Source of the DNA: Phoronis australis
Lineage: Eukaryota; Phoronida; Phoronidae
Reading direction: 5' to 3'
Length of the DNA: 64,000 nucleotides
Assembly (NCBI GenBank): GCA_002633005.1
Contig: NMRA01000002.1
Coordinates: forward strand, 2,073,756 to 2,137,755
Shown here: positions 54,656-64,000 of the stretch, in pieces
How the letters are laid out: each line of letters begins with the position of its first letter
Position numbering within the stretch: the first letter of the stretch is position 1
The notes under the pieces: generated by a model
Databases searched by the model: none
Seen by the model: the letters and a program-made list of their open reading frames with translations, nothing else
Told to the model about the DNA's origin: nothing
Made by a program: the position numbers and the translations under genes

Positions 54656-54682
54656 AAGTCATAGGTCATAGGTCATAGTTCA
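54656..54682 (+). promoter_or_regulatory. Four nuclear-receptor-like half-sites at DR1 spacing (candidate)
   Basis: AAGTCA, AGGTCA, AGGTCA and AGTTCA follow each other, each separated by one T (54656, 54663, 54670, 54677). AGGTCA repeats with one-base spacing are the DR1 site bound by HNF4, RXR and COUP-TF type receptors. It may equally be a chance 7-bp microsatellite. It lies in non-coding DNA between SH2D4 and the RWD gene. Confidence 0.3.
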
Positions 54683-55420
54683 AAGCGACTATATACCTGT
54701 CTTCCATCACAACTACCACTTTCAACTTTGAGTTACGAAATAGGTTTCAAAATGTTTCTTAGTCAAATTGGAGGATATTTCAAAGTAGCTTTTTCACAGA
54801 ATATAGTGTAAAATTTAGGCAGAAAGCCCCATTTACAGACAAGTTAAAAGATCAGTACAGTGCCAGTGAGTTGGAAATAAAATATCTGAACCTGAAGTGA
54901 AGTGTTTCATATATGTGCATATAGATTACAGTTTATCAGTCAGTAACATATTTGTATTATAATCCACAGATTGTGTCAGTTGTCAAGTGGCCCATCGTTG
55001 ACTAGATAAGGCAGTCCTGGTGACCAGACCCTTCACATATGAACTCTGCTACCAGACTGTAAACTCGATGGAGTGCATGCAGTACCACCTTTGATAATCA
55101 TTGCTTTGGTTCATGTTTTGAGTTAAACACCTTTATTTTGGTTTTGTAATGCAGCAAGCTGGCATTCCTAATTAAACATGACAAAACCATGGAATGAATA
55201 AAATTCATTGATCAGATTGTTTCAACAACAGGAGTCGCCATGCTGCTAAGTAAACTGATTAACTTCAAGCGATTTTGGCTTTACATAGTTAGACCCTACC
55301 TGTAATCTTCTACCTGAAGTTGCACTTATGAACTGAACGTTAAACATAGATTCTCATCTACACTAATGGTTTTATTGCCAGTTTGGCAACTTATCAGCTA
55401 CTAGACTCTACACTTGAACT

Positions 55421-55578
55421 CCGTGCAACTGAACCGTGCACCCTGAAAACATGATGATATACCAATAGCTACAGCATTTCTAAAATCAGCCTGTTTACTC
55501 CGTGCAACTGAACCGTGCACCCTGAAAACATGATGATATACCAATAGCTACAGCATTTCTAAAATCAGCCTGTTTACT
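55421..55578. repeat. Exact 79-bp tandem duplication
   Basis: 55421-55499 is repeated without visible change at 55500-55578, beginning CCGTGCAACTGAACCGTGC. Identity suggests a very recent duplication or an assembly error. Confidence 0.8.
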
Positions 55579-58467
55579 CCAATGTTTGCCTTGCTTACAT
55601 TGACACGATGTTTCAGTTTTTGGTAATTTCGCCAGTCTCTCCTTCTGAAGACGGTCGGAGAAAATTACCAACCACAAAGTTGTACCAAAAAAACAGGCTA
55701 GCAGAAGGAGTAAATCGATCAATGAATTTAAAAAATGATGTTATTTTTAAATGAATTCTGATAAAAAGCCCTACACTTATGCACCAGCCCTACACCTTAC
55801 TAATGAAGCTTGATACTAAGTACTACTGTAAATGCCACACAATAAACTATCTTCAATTTCCTAGAACGCTTTTGGATTTACATTGAACACAGTTACCTAA
55901 CTAAAAGCTACTGCAGGTTTGTAGTAAGACCAGTATAGAGGCGCGCGATGTTTTTTATTTTAATTAGATTATCACACTTCAGGTTTACAGCCATCTCCCA
56001 AAATAGTACAAATCTGTTATCATTTATATCTGGAATGTGGCTTACCCCAGTCAAAGAACATACCTGCAGGGCTTGGAATGATCAATGGCAAAAACAGGAA
56101 AATTTTGAAGTAATGTATCGTTCCATAAATAAATAGGCTTGTCTTACGATAGAAATATTTAACTGAACTTTCCATTTTTGCATGAATAAAAGTCAAGATA
56201 ATGACAAAAGAGACGAAAAATAGGAAAACAGAAATCAAATAAGAGGAGATTGAAAATTTCAAGCCCTGACACTTTAAAATTGAAAATTAACTTCATCTAG
56301 TATGTTTTGTTGTCAGCTTAATACCCAGGCACCCAAGTGGCCTGGCCAGTAAGCCCGATGAATATGGTCTTTATGTACAAAATTATGAGTTTACCATTGA
56401 ACTTGACAGCTGTTCTTCATAATTTTGAATCTAACCTCAAAACAAAAAGATTAATTTCTATTTGAATGCCCCTGTTGCAACGGTATACACAAGAATTGAG
56501 ATACAGGAACAGGCTAATCAAAGTAATCAATGACATCCTAATTGATTAAAGCAATACTGGATTTAGGACACTTGTCTAATGATTGCTTATAGAATAAAGG
56601 TGTGTTCATCAATAAAAAATCAATTTTATAAATCTAGGTTTCTGATTACCAAAACGTAGTTATCCATAAATGGCAGAATTCTTACCACAATTTCAATAAA
56701 AACTCAAAATTCTTATCTTCTAAATTTGCTTCAAACTTTAAGAACTTAAAAGTTAGACTTAATTCGACTTTTGTTTCTCAATCAGCTAAAAAGATCAACA
56801 TCCATCATGTATAGTCTATGGAATGGAGCGAGGTCATCCATCTGCCAGTCACACTGAGAGGAGGCAGCACAGACGGGAGGACCTGTCTCAAAGCCGAAAT
56901 ACAGCTTAGGTCAAGTCAAAATCACTCATTCAACTACGTAAATGTCAAGTTGAAGTTGGCCAGTGAACTAGACGGGTCCTTGATTTGTCATGACATTGAT
57001 TCTCTTCTTATTTTGCAAAAACAATTAGTTAACCTTAAAATGATCATTTTTCCACTTTTCAAAGGCTGAATTTTCAAATAATGGGAATTTCAGCAAATGT
57101 TGTTTTTGACACCTACACACTACAATTCATGCTTGAAATAGACTAAAATGTTTTAATCCTTTAACTTTTGTGGAAAAATTTAACAATTAAATGTCATTTG
57201 TCGTCTGTGTTCTGTGCTAAATAAGTGAAGAATTACCATAGTACAAGCGAGGAACGCCAACAAGGCCAAACACTAAATTCCAGTCTTAAGTTAGGTTAGA
57301 AATAAGCGTGTTTATCATTTGGAGCTCATCAAGAGGAGTTTTATTTCATAACATCGCTGGAAGTGGTGCCACAGACCTTCGTGGTTAAGTCTGTCATGCG
57401 GACTTACGTCAACTGAAAACTGTTATAACAGTCTTAATATCGTATATTTGGACGTCAGTCTTGCTACAAGCAAACACATTCCTAAAGTATCATTACTGGT
57501 AAATATCAAATTCTTTTGGATGTTTGTCAATAAACAAGAGTCGCGTATTCCGTATGCTGTTTGCAACAGGGCGACCGACTTGACGCGAGCCCAGTTCCAA
57601 TATGTACCTACAAGGTGCGTATTATGCCGCAGCACCATCTGGTGATAGATGAATTGCCATTGTACTCTCTACAAGTACTTTGATGTTCTGCAATGCTTTT
57701 TATAGGTTTTTTTCAAACAGAATTATTTGGAATAAAAATAAGTAAAAAGTCAGCGTGGCACATTTTCAGGTGGGAGCAGTGATTATAAACACTCCATTTT
57801 TTTTCGCCTAAAACATGAACTAAAACAATGCCATAACAACGGTTTTCAGAGATGAGCTCCAACTACAAGAGGCTTTCACCCATGTCAGTGTCACATACAA
57901 TGTCAATGACATGCCTTAGTCTCTCCACTCACCTTACTCAGTTTTCTGTTGATATCAAGTATTTAGACAATAAGCACACGTCCAGTGCTAATAGGAAGAC
58001 AGGAACAAGACTTTTAATTATGCACGCTTTGACTGACGACGATATTTTCACTCAACACTCTCTTTCAGTCTTTGGATGAGATCTTTGTTGTCGTTTTGTA
58101 TGAGAGTACCAGCTGACCAGTTTTTCTGCGCACTAATTCTTAATTAGCCCTTGTCAGTAGAGCACCTGGGAGATTCTGTCGGATCGTTTCTTTAATGTGA
58201 CACCGCCACAAAAAAGAAATTTGAACACGATAATTGCGAAGTTATGATTCACTTTCAACCAAAGAGGGTAACATCCCAACTCCGCTTCTTCCTCATTCGT
58301 ATGTGCACACAAATTTATGACGTAAGCATTATGGTGAGGAACTCTTCTGGATTTGGAAACGACAATAAGTTTCAATGGTAGCAAAAGTTTGTTGGCATTT
58401 GCCGACTCGATATATCGAGACAATTTTATTTAATACATTTCAGCGTGGCGCGAATCGTTGAGTGATT
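55579..58467. other. Intergenic stretch before the RWD gene
   Basis: No coding exon was recognised; the open frames of up to 89 codons lack domain signatures. The promoter of the plus-strand RWD gene, and possibly that of SH2D4, should lie in this general area, but no TATA box or CpG-rich island was evident. Confidence 0.4.
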
Positions 58468-58540
58468 ATGTTAGAAGTAGAAGATGAACAAAAGGAAGAA
58501 ATTGAAGCTTTGCGGGCTATTTTTGAGGGCGATTTTGTCA
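58468..58540 (+). CDS. RWD gene exon 1 (start codon)
   Basis: Encodes MLEVEDEQKEEIEALRAI and FEGDFV, the first amphipathic helix of an RWD domain. TGA GTG ATT precedes the ATG in frame, with A at -3. The donor is GTGAGT after the first base of a serine codon. Confidence 0.8.
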
Positions 58541-61500
58541 GTGAGTACATCTGTTAACATCAGACCTGTCAGTTCATAACTACACTACATACAGTCTACA
58601 CTCTCTAGTCTCTACCTACACTACAGACAGTAAGACTTACTTTAGTGAGTCTAAGACCACCTTCTCTAGCTGGCTCCAATAGAGACGGTGAAAGCTCCTG
58701 TAGGAACTTCATACGCTGGAAGATTTTCGGCGAATTGTGCCTCACATCAAAGTGACATTGTTATACATACCTTTTGCGCATAGATCGCCACTAATTGGGA
58801 GACTGTTGCTGTTTGTGTTCTTTAATTCCATCCAGTTCGAACAAATACTCCTGTTTTCGAACCTGGTACTCAAATCGGAGCCCCTTGTATCCGACTATTA
58901 CCCTTAAGTCACAACTGAGATTGGAGAAACCTGTTGACTCGTACGGCATGTGATTTGAAGTACTTGTAACACACTGCAGCGATGTCTCATCCACACACCA
59001 GGTGGGGCCCTCAGCAAACAAAGCAGCTCCGTCACTCTCCAAAGGTTAGCATCGATCTCCGTCAAGACAGTTATCGGGTCACACAACAACTCTTTGTTCA
59101 GTCAGCTAAACCCAACTTGGGCTAAGAAAAATACTTTTGTTAATGTGATTTCACAACATTAGAACCCAACAACGGTTACAGGCACACCATGGCAAAGATG
59201 GACCACACTGCCTCCAGGCTTCCAGGAGGTGAATGGAGAGGGACCTGGTCATAAATTCCAGGACAGGGCTTTGATTGTGAATCCCAGGTGGCGCCATTGA
59301 TTCCTTAACATGGAGGAGTGTGGAGAATTTTCAGTGAATCTTCTCGAAAACTGTAAAGCATGCTTAGTTCACTTGGCTTTCAGACTTATTGCTCTTTGTC
59401 CAATTGGTGATAGTGCTTGTCCCTCAGTGAGTCGGAAGTTGTTTGTTCAATTCCTGGCTGGGACCATGCAAAATATTTACTAAATGAGATACATTTTGTT
59501 CCATGCACACCCAGGGGGGCTCAGGGGGCTCAAACGAGCCACCCATTTGGCGAAGTGGACAAAGAGGTCCACCTCAGAGAAACAAGAAGTCCGGGAAAAC
59601 GAGACAAAAAGGCGCAAATGCACAATTCACAGCTCTGGACGTGGTATCGCGTTTTTCTTTAGTCCTTTGGCTTTTTTTGACGGTTAAAGTCCACATCGTC
59701 GGAAATTTCGATCCCCCCATATTAAAGGCTGGGTGCGCGCATGTGTTTATTATGTTATTTTACAACATGGGTTACATGCCTAAAACAAGCTAAAAGTATC
59801 AACAACATCGCCAATCATCTAAAAGCTTGAATTCTCTCTCGGAAGGAATTGTTACCCAAATAAATTGGAGCTAACCGTAGTCCGCTTTTACAAGTTAGTC
59901 TAGTAATTAATAGCAGTATAATACTTAAGAACACTTCGAAAATACACAATTTAACACAATACCTGGTTGTGACTGTCAGCATTATTTTGTACCCTATGGG
60001 TCCCAGATTCTAAGAACCAATTACCTTAGAGGTCTTTCATTGCCTGTGAGGCTGGACTGAGAGGGTGGAGCTCTCACTTGAGAGAGCACACCATCAACAT
60101 TTATCAATACTTTATAGCAATTTACTTAGCAAAAAAGCTTTTTCTATTGATACAAAGTAGCATCAGTGTTTAAAGATGAGGTCTGTTTGCAACACGACCT
60201 GGTAAAATACCATGTGTCTGGGGGTAATAAAGTTGCAACAAGTCAGTATAAAGTCAGCACTGTCATTATTTATCAATTACTACGTATGTAGGCATCATGT
60301 GGAATAAACAAACACTTTTGTGCTCATTTTTCAATATATTAGTCATGAAAATAGTCATATCAGTACATTAGATTCAGGTTCATTGTCAGTCGTCACCACT
60401 AAAAGTTGAAAGCCAGGAGTTCAAGACACTAAACTTACCGTTTAGTGTTCTAGCAACAGTTAACAGTTTCTGCCTTATTTCAGGCGTGAGTTTGTGCCCA
60501 CCGAGTTTCATGTTAAAGTTGACCGGATTGGATTTGGAGATGGCAGGTAAGGACACCATTCTAGGGGTCTGTTATGATGGACACTTAAACTAGCGCAAGT
60601 TTCACCTGGGGCAAGTTGTTTCTATTAACCATCTGGACTCAGTTTTGACTGGACAGTGGCCAAGCCCAGCATTATGGCCCACGTTTTCCTAGCAAGGCCT
60701 TTACATTATTTGAAACTAAGACTATTAGCACTGAACACAACCTGAATTCAAGGCTGAAATCTTGACAATTTTATATAAGAATAATTGCCAAAGTTGATCT
60801 TTTTTCATTTTTCAGGTGCTTCTAGCTAATATTGTTTTGAACAATTTTTAAAAAGCATTTTATCTATGTCAGCTACGGTATAAAACTTGACCATGGTGAA
60901 GAATGTCTCTTGAGAGGAAAAATAACAAAACAAAATTTCAATTGTCAGCCATACTATGTCCTAAATTGATTTATCATATGCAAGTACAATATGACTTAGG
61001 AACATTCTCGGTAAAGACTCAGAGTTGACTTTATGCTCTCGCTCTCTCTCTCTCTCTCTCCGTGATTGATACAATCTTGCACCATTGAAGTTTTGTTGTC
61101 ATTCTGCAGCTGACACTGGAGTGCTGTTTAATGTTTTTGTTGCTAAAAATAAGTATGTGATAGAAATATAAATATGTTCAAAGGTTACATGCTTGCGTCA
61201 CATAAATTCCATCGTTTGACTTACAACCTTGACTGGTGTAATGTATTGGTGATGAAGTTAAAAATATTGGTTAAGTGGCCGAGTTTTCTGCGTTTTTATA
61301 TGAAATGACAAAAAAAAGTTCCCAAAATGTCTGAAAGTAAAGTTTTGTCCCATTCAGCATTTTTACAGGGAATAATTCTTTGCTGCATTTGGGTTTTCAT
61401 TTGATGGGAAACTGGTTGGTTGTGATTGCATAAACTACTGCAATTTGTGTGCAATGTTGATATTGATTTTTCTGGCTTTTGGGAGCAATGGTGTTGCCAT

Positions 61501-63124
61501 TGCTTGGAAACTTTTATTGCAAGGTCATTCGGATGACATGCTCCAAGAAATAAACCCTTATAGTTAGATTTTCAAAAAGTTGACATTATTTTGTCTTTTT
61601 GAGAATCATTAAAAATTTTGAAGCAAATAGTTTTTGCTAATTTTGAAATGTTTTATTGTTATTTTCATTTGGTTTGCGTTAGGGTTTTCACTCGTGACTT
61701 GGATGATGCAAGTGGAATTTTGATGAAATACGTCATTTTCTTTCTAATACTGTGGTGAAAATTCTCCGATTTTGGACAGCCTTTAGACTTTGGGACATGG
61801 AAACTCTCATGAAAACTGAACATTCTTGATTCTCGAATTTGGAACAAGTGCAATTTTGACATTCATCATATTTTTCAAATTTAAATTTCAGACAATTTGT
61901 TTTCAATGTACACATTGTGCAATTTGCCATTTTCCTGGTGATTTTTGAATTTGGGATGACCAGTATTGACTATTTCTAGAATTTGGAACAAGCTCTGACC
62001 TTGAGTAAAATAATTAAATGTCCGCTGTCCCAAATTGTAGAACGTCTACCGTACTCTCTTTATATGATATGTGCGTGGAGATCCACCTGTGGACCACAAT
62101 AGCATAAAGACCAGGTGAAGGTGTGAGTGCTGGTGATTAGGAATTGTTCATGTTTTCGAGAGATGGTCTGTCATGGACCTTGCACTGTTATATTTATTCT
62201 AATTTTGACTTTTGGCTAAAGGGATATTTTCCTTTGTCATACCCTACTAAAAGTCTGAGCGATCAAGGCTCATTAGATCGGCTGCTAAATCCAGTTTCTG
62301 TAGCATTTTCAAATGGAAATTTTTTTAACTCCCTCTGGATAGGACATTAGTTCATGCTTCTTCCCAGCCATTGCTGGAGTCATTTGTGTAGCTGAATTGA
62401 TTCCTTTGACAGTATGTATTCATTGTTTATTATTCTCCCACCAGGTGTCCTTCACCTTAAGGTGACGTTCTCCCAGCAGTACCCACACGCCCCGCCCCTA
62501 ATTGAGTTTCCCATGAGGCAAGCCATTCTACCCCCTGCCATAGTAAAGGATCTCTTAGACCATCTCAAACACGTGGTATGTATCATTGTTACAAGTTAAG
62601 GCTTTCGGTTATCTGTTGGTCATCAGTTAAAAGTTTGAGCCATTCAACCCATTACTTGACCAAGAGTTTTTTTAGGGCTATGACTTTCTCCTGTTAGTTA
62701 TGTTATCTTTACAGTTTTTAAACACAGAAGTCCTAAACATGATACATAAGAGCTCAGTTGGCTAATAACTGCAATGTGATTGACAGCCTTTTTGTGCATC
62801 ACATTAGGTCATTACACGCTTGCAGCGTATCGGCTAATGAACATCAGTGAAACGGTGAAACAACTAACCATTCGTGTTACCCAGGATTGTTTTCTTTGAA
62901 ACATGTTTGCGGTCATAATGGGTACTTTGAACAATCATGTTTAGGTGACACCTGGGCACATGCTTGAACTTTCAGCCTCTCCTTTGATTTTGATGTTATA
63001 GGCTCAGGACAATCTTGGCACGGCCATGGTCTTCACACTAGTGGAGGAAACGAAGCAGTGGTTGAATGAACACGCGGCGGCAGGTTGTCATGACGACGGG
63101 TCATATGAAGGCGAGGATAGTGAG
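58468..63124 (+). CDS. RWD-domain protein, 5' exons (RWDD1-like; may continue past the window)
   Basis: Four exons (58468-58540, 60484-60546, 62445-62575, 63002-63124) splice in phase to 130 residues that make one complete RWD domain. The start, EDEQKEEIEALRAIFEGDF, is the typical first helix. PPSFMLKLTG and GVLHLKVTFSQQYPHAPP give the strands and the family's YPxxxPP turn. NLGTAMVFTLVEETKQWLNE gives the last helix. RWD domains are protein-interaction folds related to ubiquitin-conjugating enzymes, found in GCN2, RWDD proteins, RNF14 and RNF25. The spacing and the PPSF and NLG-M-FTLV words fit RWDD1/Gir2 best, but this is not decisive. An in-frame TGA nine bases before the ATG fixes the start. 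After exon 4 comes an acidic tail (EGEDSE). The gene either ends by reading through to a TAA at 63170 or splices on at GTAAAG beyond what I can see. Confidence 0.75.
58541..60483 (+). other. RWD gene intron 1
   Basis: A 1.9-kb intron containing a tRNA-derived SINE at about 59403-59500. The 81-96-codon open frames at 59417-59793 overlap that repeat and its flank and have no recognisable domain. Confidence 0.65.
59403..59500 (+). repeat. tRNA-derived SINE head
   Basis: GGTGATAGTGCTTGTCCCTC resembles a tRNA A box, and GTTTGTTCAATTCCTGGCTG is a B box followed by GGGACCATGCAAAATATTTA. That last string is the kind of tail (CCGGGTCATACCAAAGA-like) found in invertebrate tRNA-derived SINEs. The tRNA-like part has lost base pairing. 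Confidence 0.5.
60484..60546 (+). CDS. RWD gene exon 2
   Basis: A 63-bp exon, phase 1 at both ends, acceptor TTATTTCAG and donor GTAAGG. In the required frame it reads VSLCPPSFMLKLTGLDLEMA, the first beta strand of the RWD fold. A second open frame (REFVPTEFHVKVDRIGFGDG) also looks protein-like but does not fit the phases of exons 1 and 3. Confidence 0.65.
60547..62444 (+). other. RWD gene intron 2
   Basis: A 1.9-kb intron. It has a CT dinucleotide tract near 61036-61060, and 60770-60970 shows a weak resemblance to 24950-25110, which suggests a further dispersed repeat. No gene seen. Confidence 0.6.
61036..61060. repeat. CT microsatellite
   Basis: A CTCTCGCTCTCTCTC-type run of about 12 dinucleotides, interrupted once. 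Confidence 0.8.
62445..62575 (+). CDS. RWD gene exon 3
   Basis: Encodes GVLHLKVTFSQQYPHAPPLI and then EFPMRQAILPPAIVKDLLDH to LKHV. YPHAPP is the conserved RWD turn and the following part the middle helix. The acceptor is TCCCACCAG and the donor GTATGT. Confidence 0.85.
63002..63124 (+). CDS. RWD gene exon 4
   Basis: Encodes AQDNLGTAMVFTLVEETKQW, then LNEHAAAG, then an acidic tail ending EGEDSE. It closes the RWD fold. The donor GAG|GTAAAG is good, but reading through gives only 15 more residues to a TAA at 63170-63172, followed by an AATAAA at 63255-63260. A short terminal form of about 145 residues is therefore possible. Confidence 0.78.
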
Positions 63125-64000
63125 GTAAAGGCGTATCTCCATGAATTTCTGAAATGCATTCTGGGCACTTAAACTGTATTATTCGCACAGTTCCTTTACG
63201 TTTCGTGGTGCATCCTTGATCAATGTCATCTAACTGTTGTTTCACCGAACTTAAAATAAATTAATAGGCTGCAATATATTTGATTATAACCCTGGTGAAT
63301 TGCCATGCATTGTATTGTCTGATTCGTTGAGTTAAATAAAAATATACTGTTTCAGTGTACAATATAAGACAAGTAATCTGTCAAAATACTATTTCCTCCT
63401 GGCTCAGACCAGCATGTTTATGGGTCTGGTTAACAGTTTTTTTCTCCACCTTGAGCTCTTCATGTTTATAGCCCTCACTTCTTCATTCATCTTGCTTGCC
63501 TTGGTATTGTTACCATTGCATCTGGCTAGTTTTCTTGATAGACACTAGATGGCATGACATTGACATGTAAAGGCATATTCTGTAACATTTTTGTTACAGG
63601 GGTGTGGCTTAGTGATATGTGATCATAAATTTCATTCATTCCGTGAGACCAATATATCTAGGGGAGAGACAACTACTAGGTAAAGGTGCACTTATGTGTC
63701 AAAAATATGGACTGACAATAGAGGCGTGGCCGTATCCAATCAGTGTTTATCAGCATCTACTTTATGTAGAGTCTGTGGAAGAGTTTTATATTACGTTTGC
63801 TTTATGATGTAGCAGGATAATCTAATCCATAGTTTTAGACTATAATGGTAGGCTTGCATTCAATGCCATTCTGCCAGAATCACAATTTGAAGTACTCTGG
63901 GGAAAACACTCTTTAGCGCCATCTGTGTATCAAGTGATTATGATGACTGTGCTATTAACATGATTAGACTAATTAAAATGAATTGTTATTTTGTTTTTAA
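63125..64000. other. Alternative 3' end, or intron 4 of the RWD gene
   Basis: It starts with 15 open codons after exon 4, then a TAA (63170-63172) and AATAAA (63255-63260). No further exon continuing the RWD protein was recognised before the window edge. Confidence 0.4.

Noticed and set aside
59417-59793. Three overlapping plus-strand frames of 67-96 codons
   Set aside because: They run through a SINE and its flank inside the RWD gene intron 1; no domain, no splice support.
60484-60546. Reading RWD exon 2 as REFVPTEFHVKVDRIGFGDG
   Set aside because: This frame looks protein-like but conflicts with the phases of exons 1 and 3, whereas VSLCPPSFMLKLTG fits both phase and the RWD pattern.
63033-63245. 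70-codon minus-strand frame
   Set aside because: Antisense shadow of RWD exon 4.

Overview
The window is animal (metazoan) nuclear DNA. It is AT-rich, with intron-split genes using GT/AG junctions, long introns and many small dispersed repeats. Protein families and repeat types suggest an invertebrate, perhaps a deuterostome or lophotrochozoan; the species cannot be fixed from sequence alone. Single N bases mark contig joins at 8912, 17361, 52113 and 53845.

Three genes can be supported. (1) An SH2D4A/SH2D4B-type SH2 adaptor gene on the minus strand fills most of the window. Ten coding exons run from the start codon at 45727 down to the stop at 4179. All splice phases agree and give about 447 residues: a conserved N-terminus, a charged coiled-coil middle and a C-terminal SH2 domain. 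(2) An intronless rhodopsin-class GPCR (39642-40721, plus strand, 359 residues) lies inside the 23-kb second coding intron of the SH2D4 gene, on the opposite strand. (3) The 5' part of an RWD-domain gene lies on the plus strand from 58468 (four exons to 63124) and either ends just after exon 4 or continues past the window edge.

The rest is intron or intergenic DNA with repeats: two hAT-like MITE copies (175-325, 31716-31875), a terminal-inverted-repeat element (27652-28067), a foldback MITE family (30.5k, 41.9k, 49.2k, 50.0k, and a partial copy at 52.1k), a decayed Penelope-like retroelement end (28869-29437), tRNA-derived SINE fragments, several minisatellites, a 14-bp perfect hairpin, a degenerate ~150-bp tandem array (46.1-47.6k) and a short interstitial telomere repeat.

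The most consequential structural observation is three near-identical tandem blocks (about 0.6, 1.1 and 1.7 kb), each joined across a single N. They look like the two haplotypes of a polymorphic diploid placed end to end by the assembler. Two of them falsely double SH2D4 coding exons 6 and 3; using both copies would break the reading frame. I found no convincing undescribed gene system here; the nested GPCR with its adjacent 15-codon-periodic minisatellite is the most unusual gene-level arrangement.
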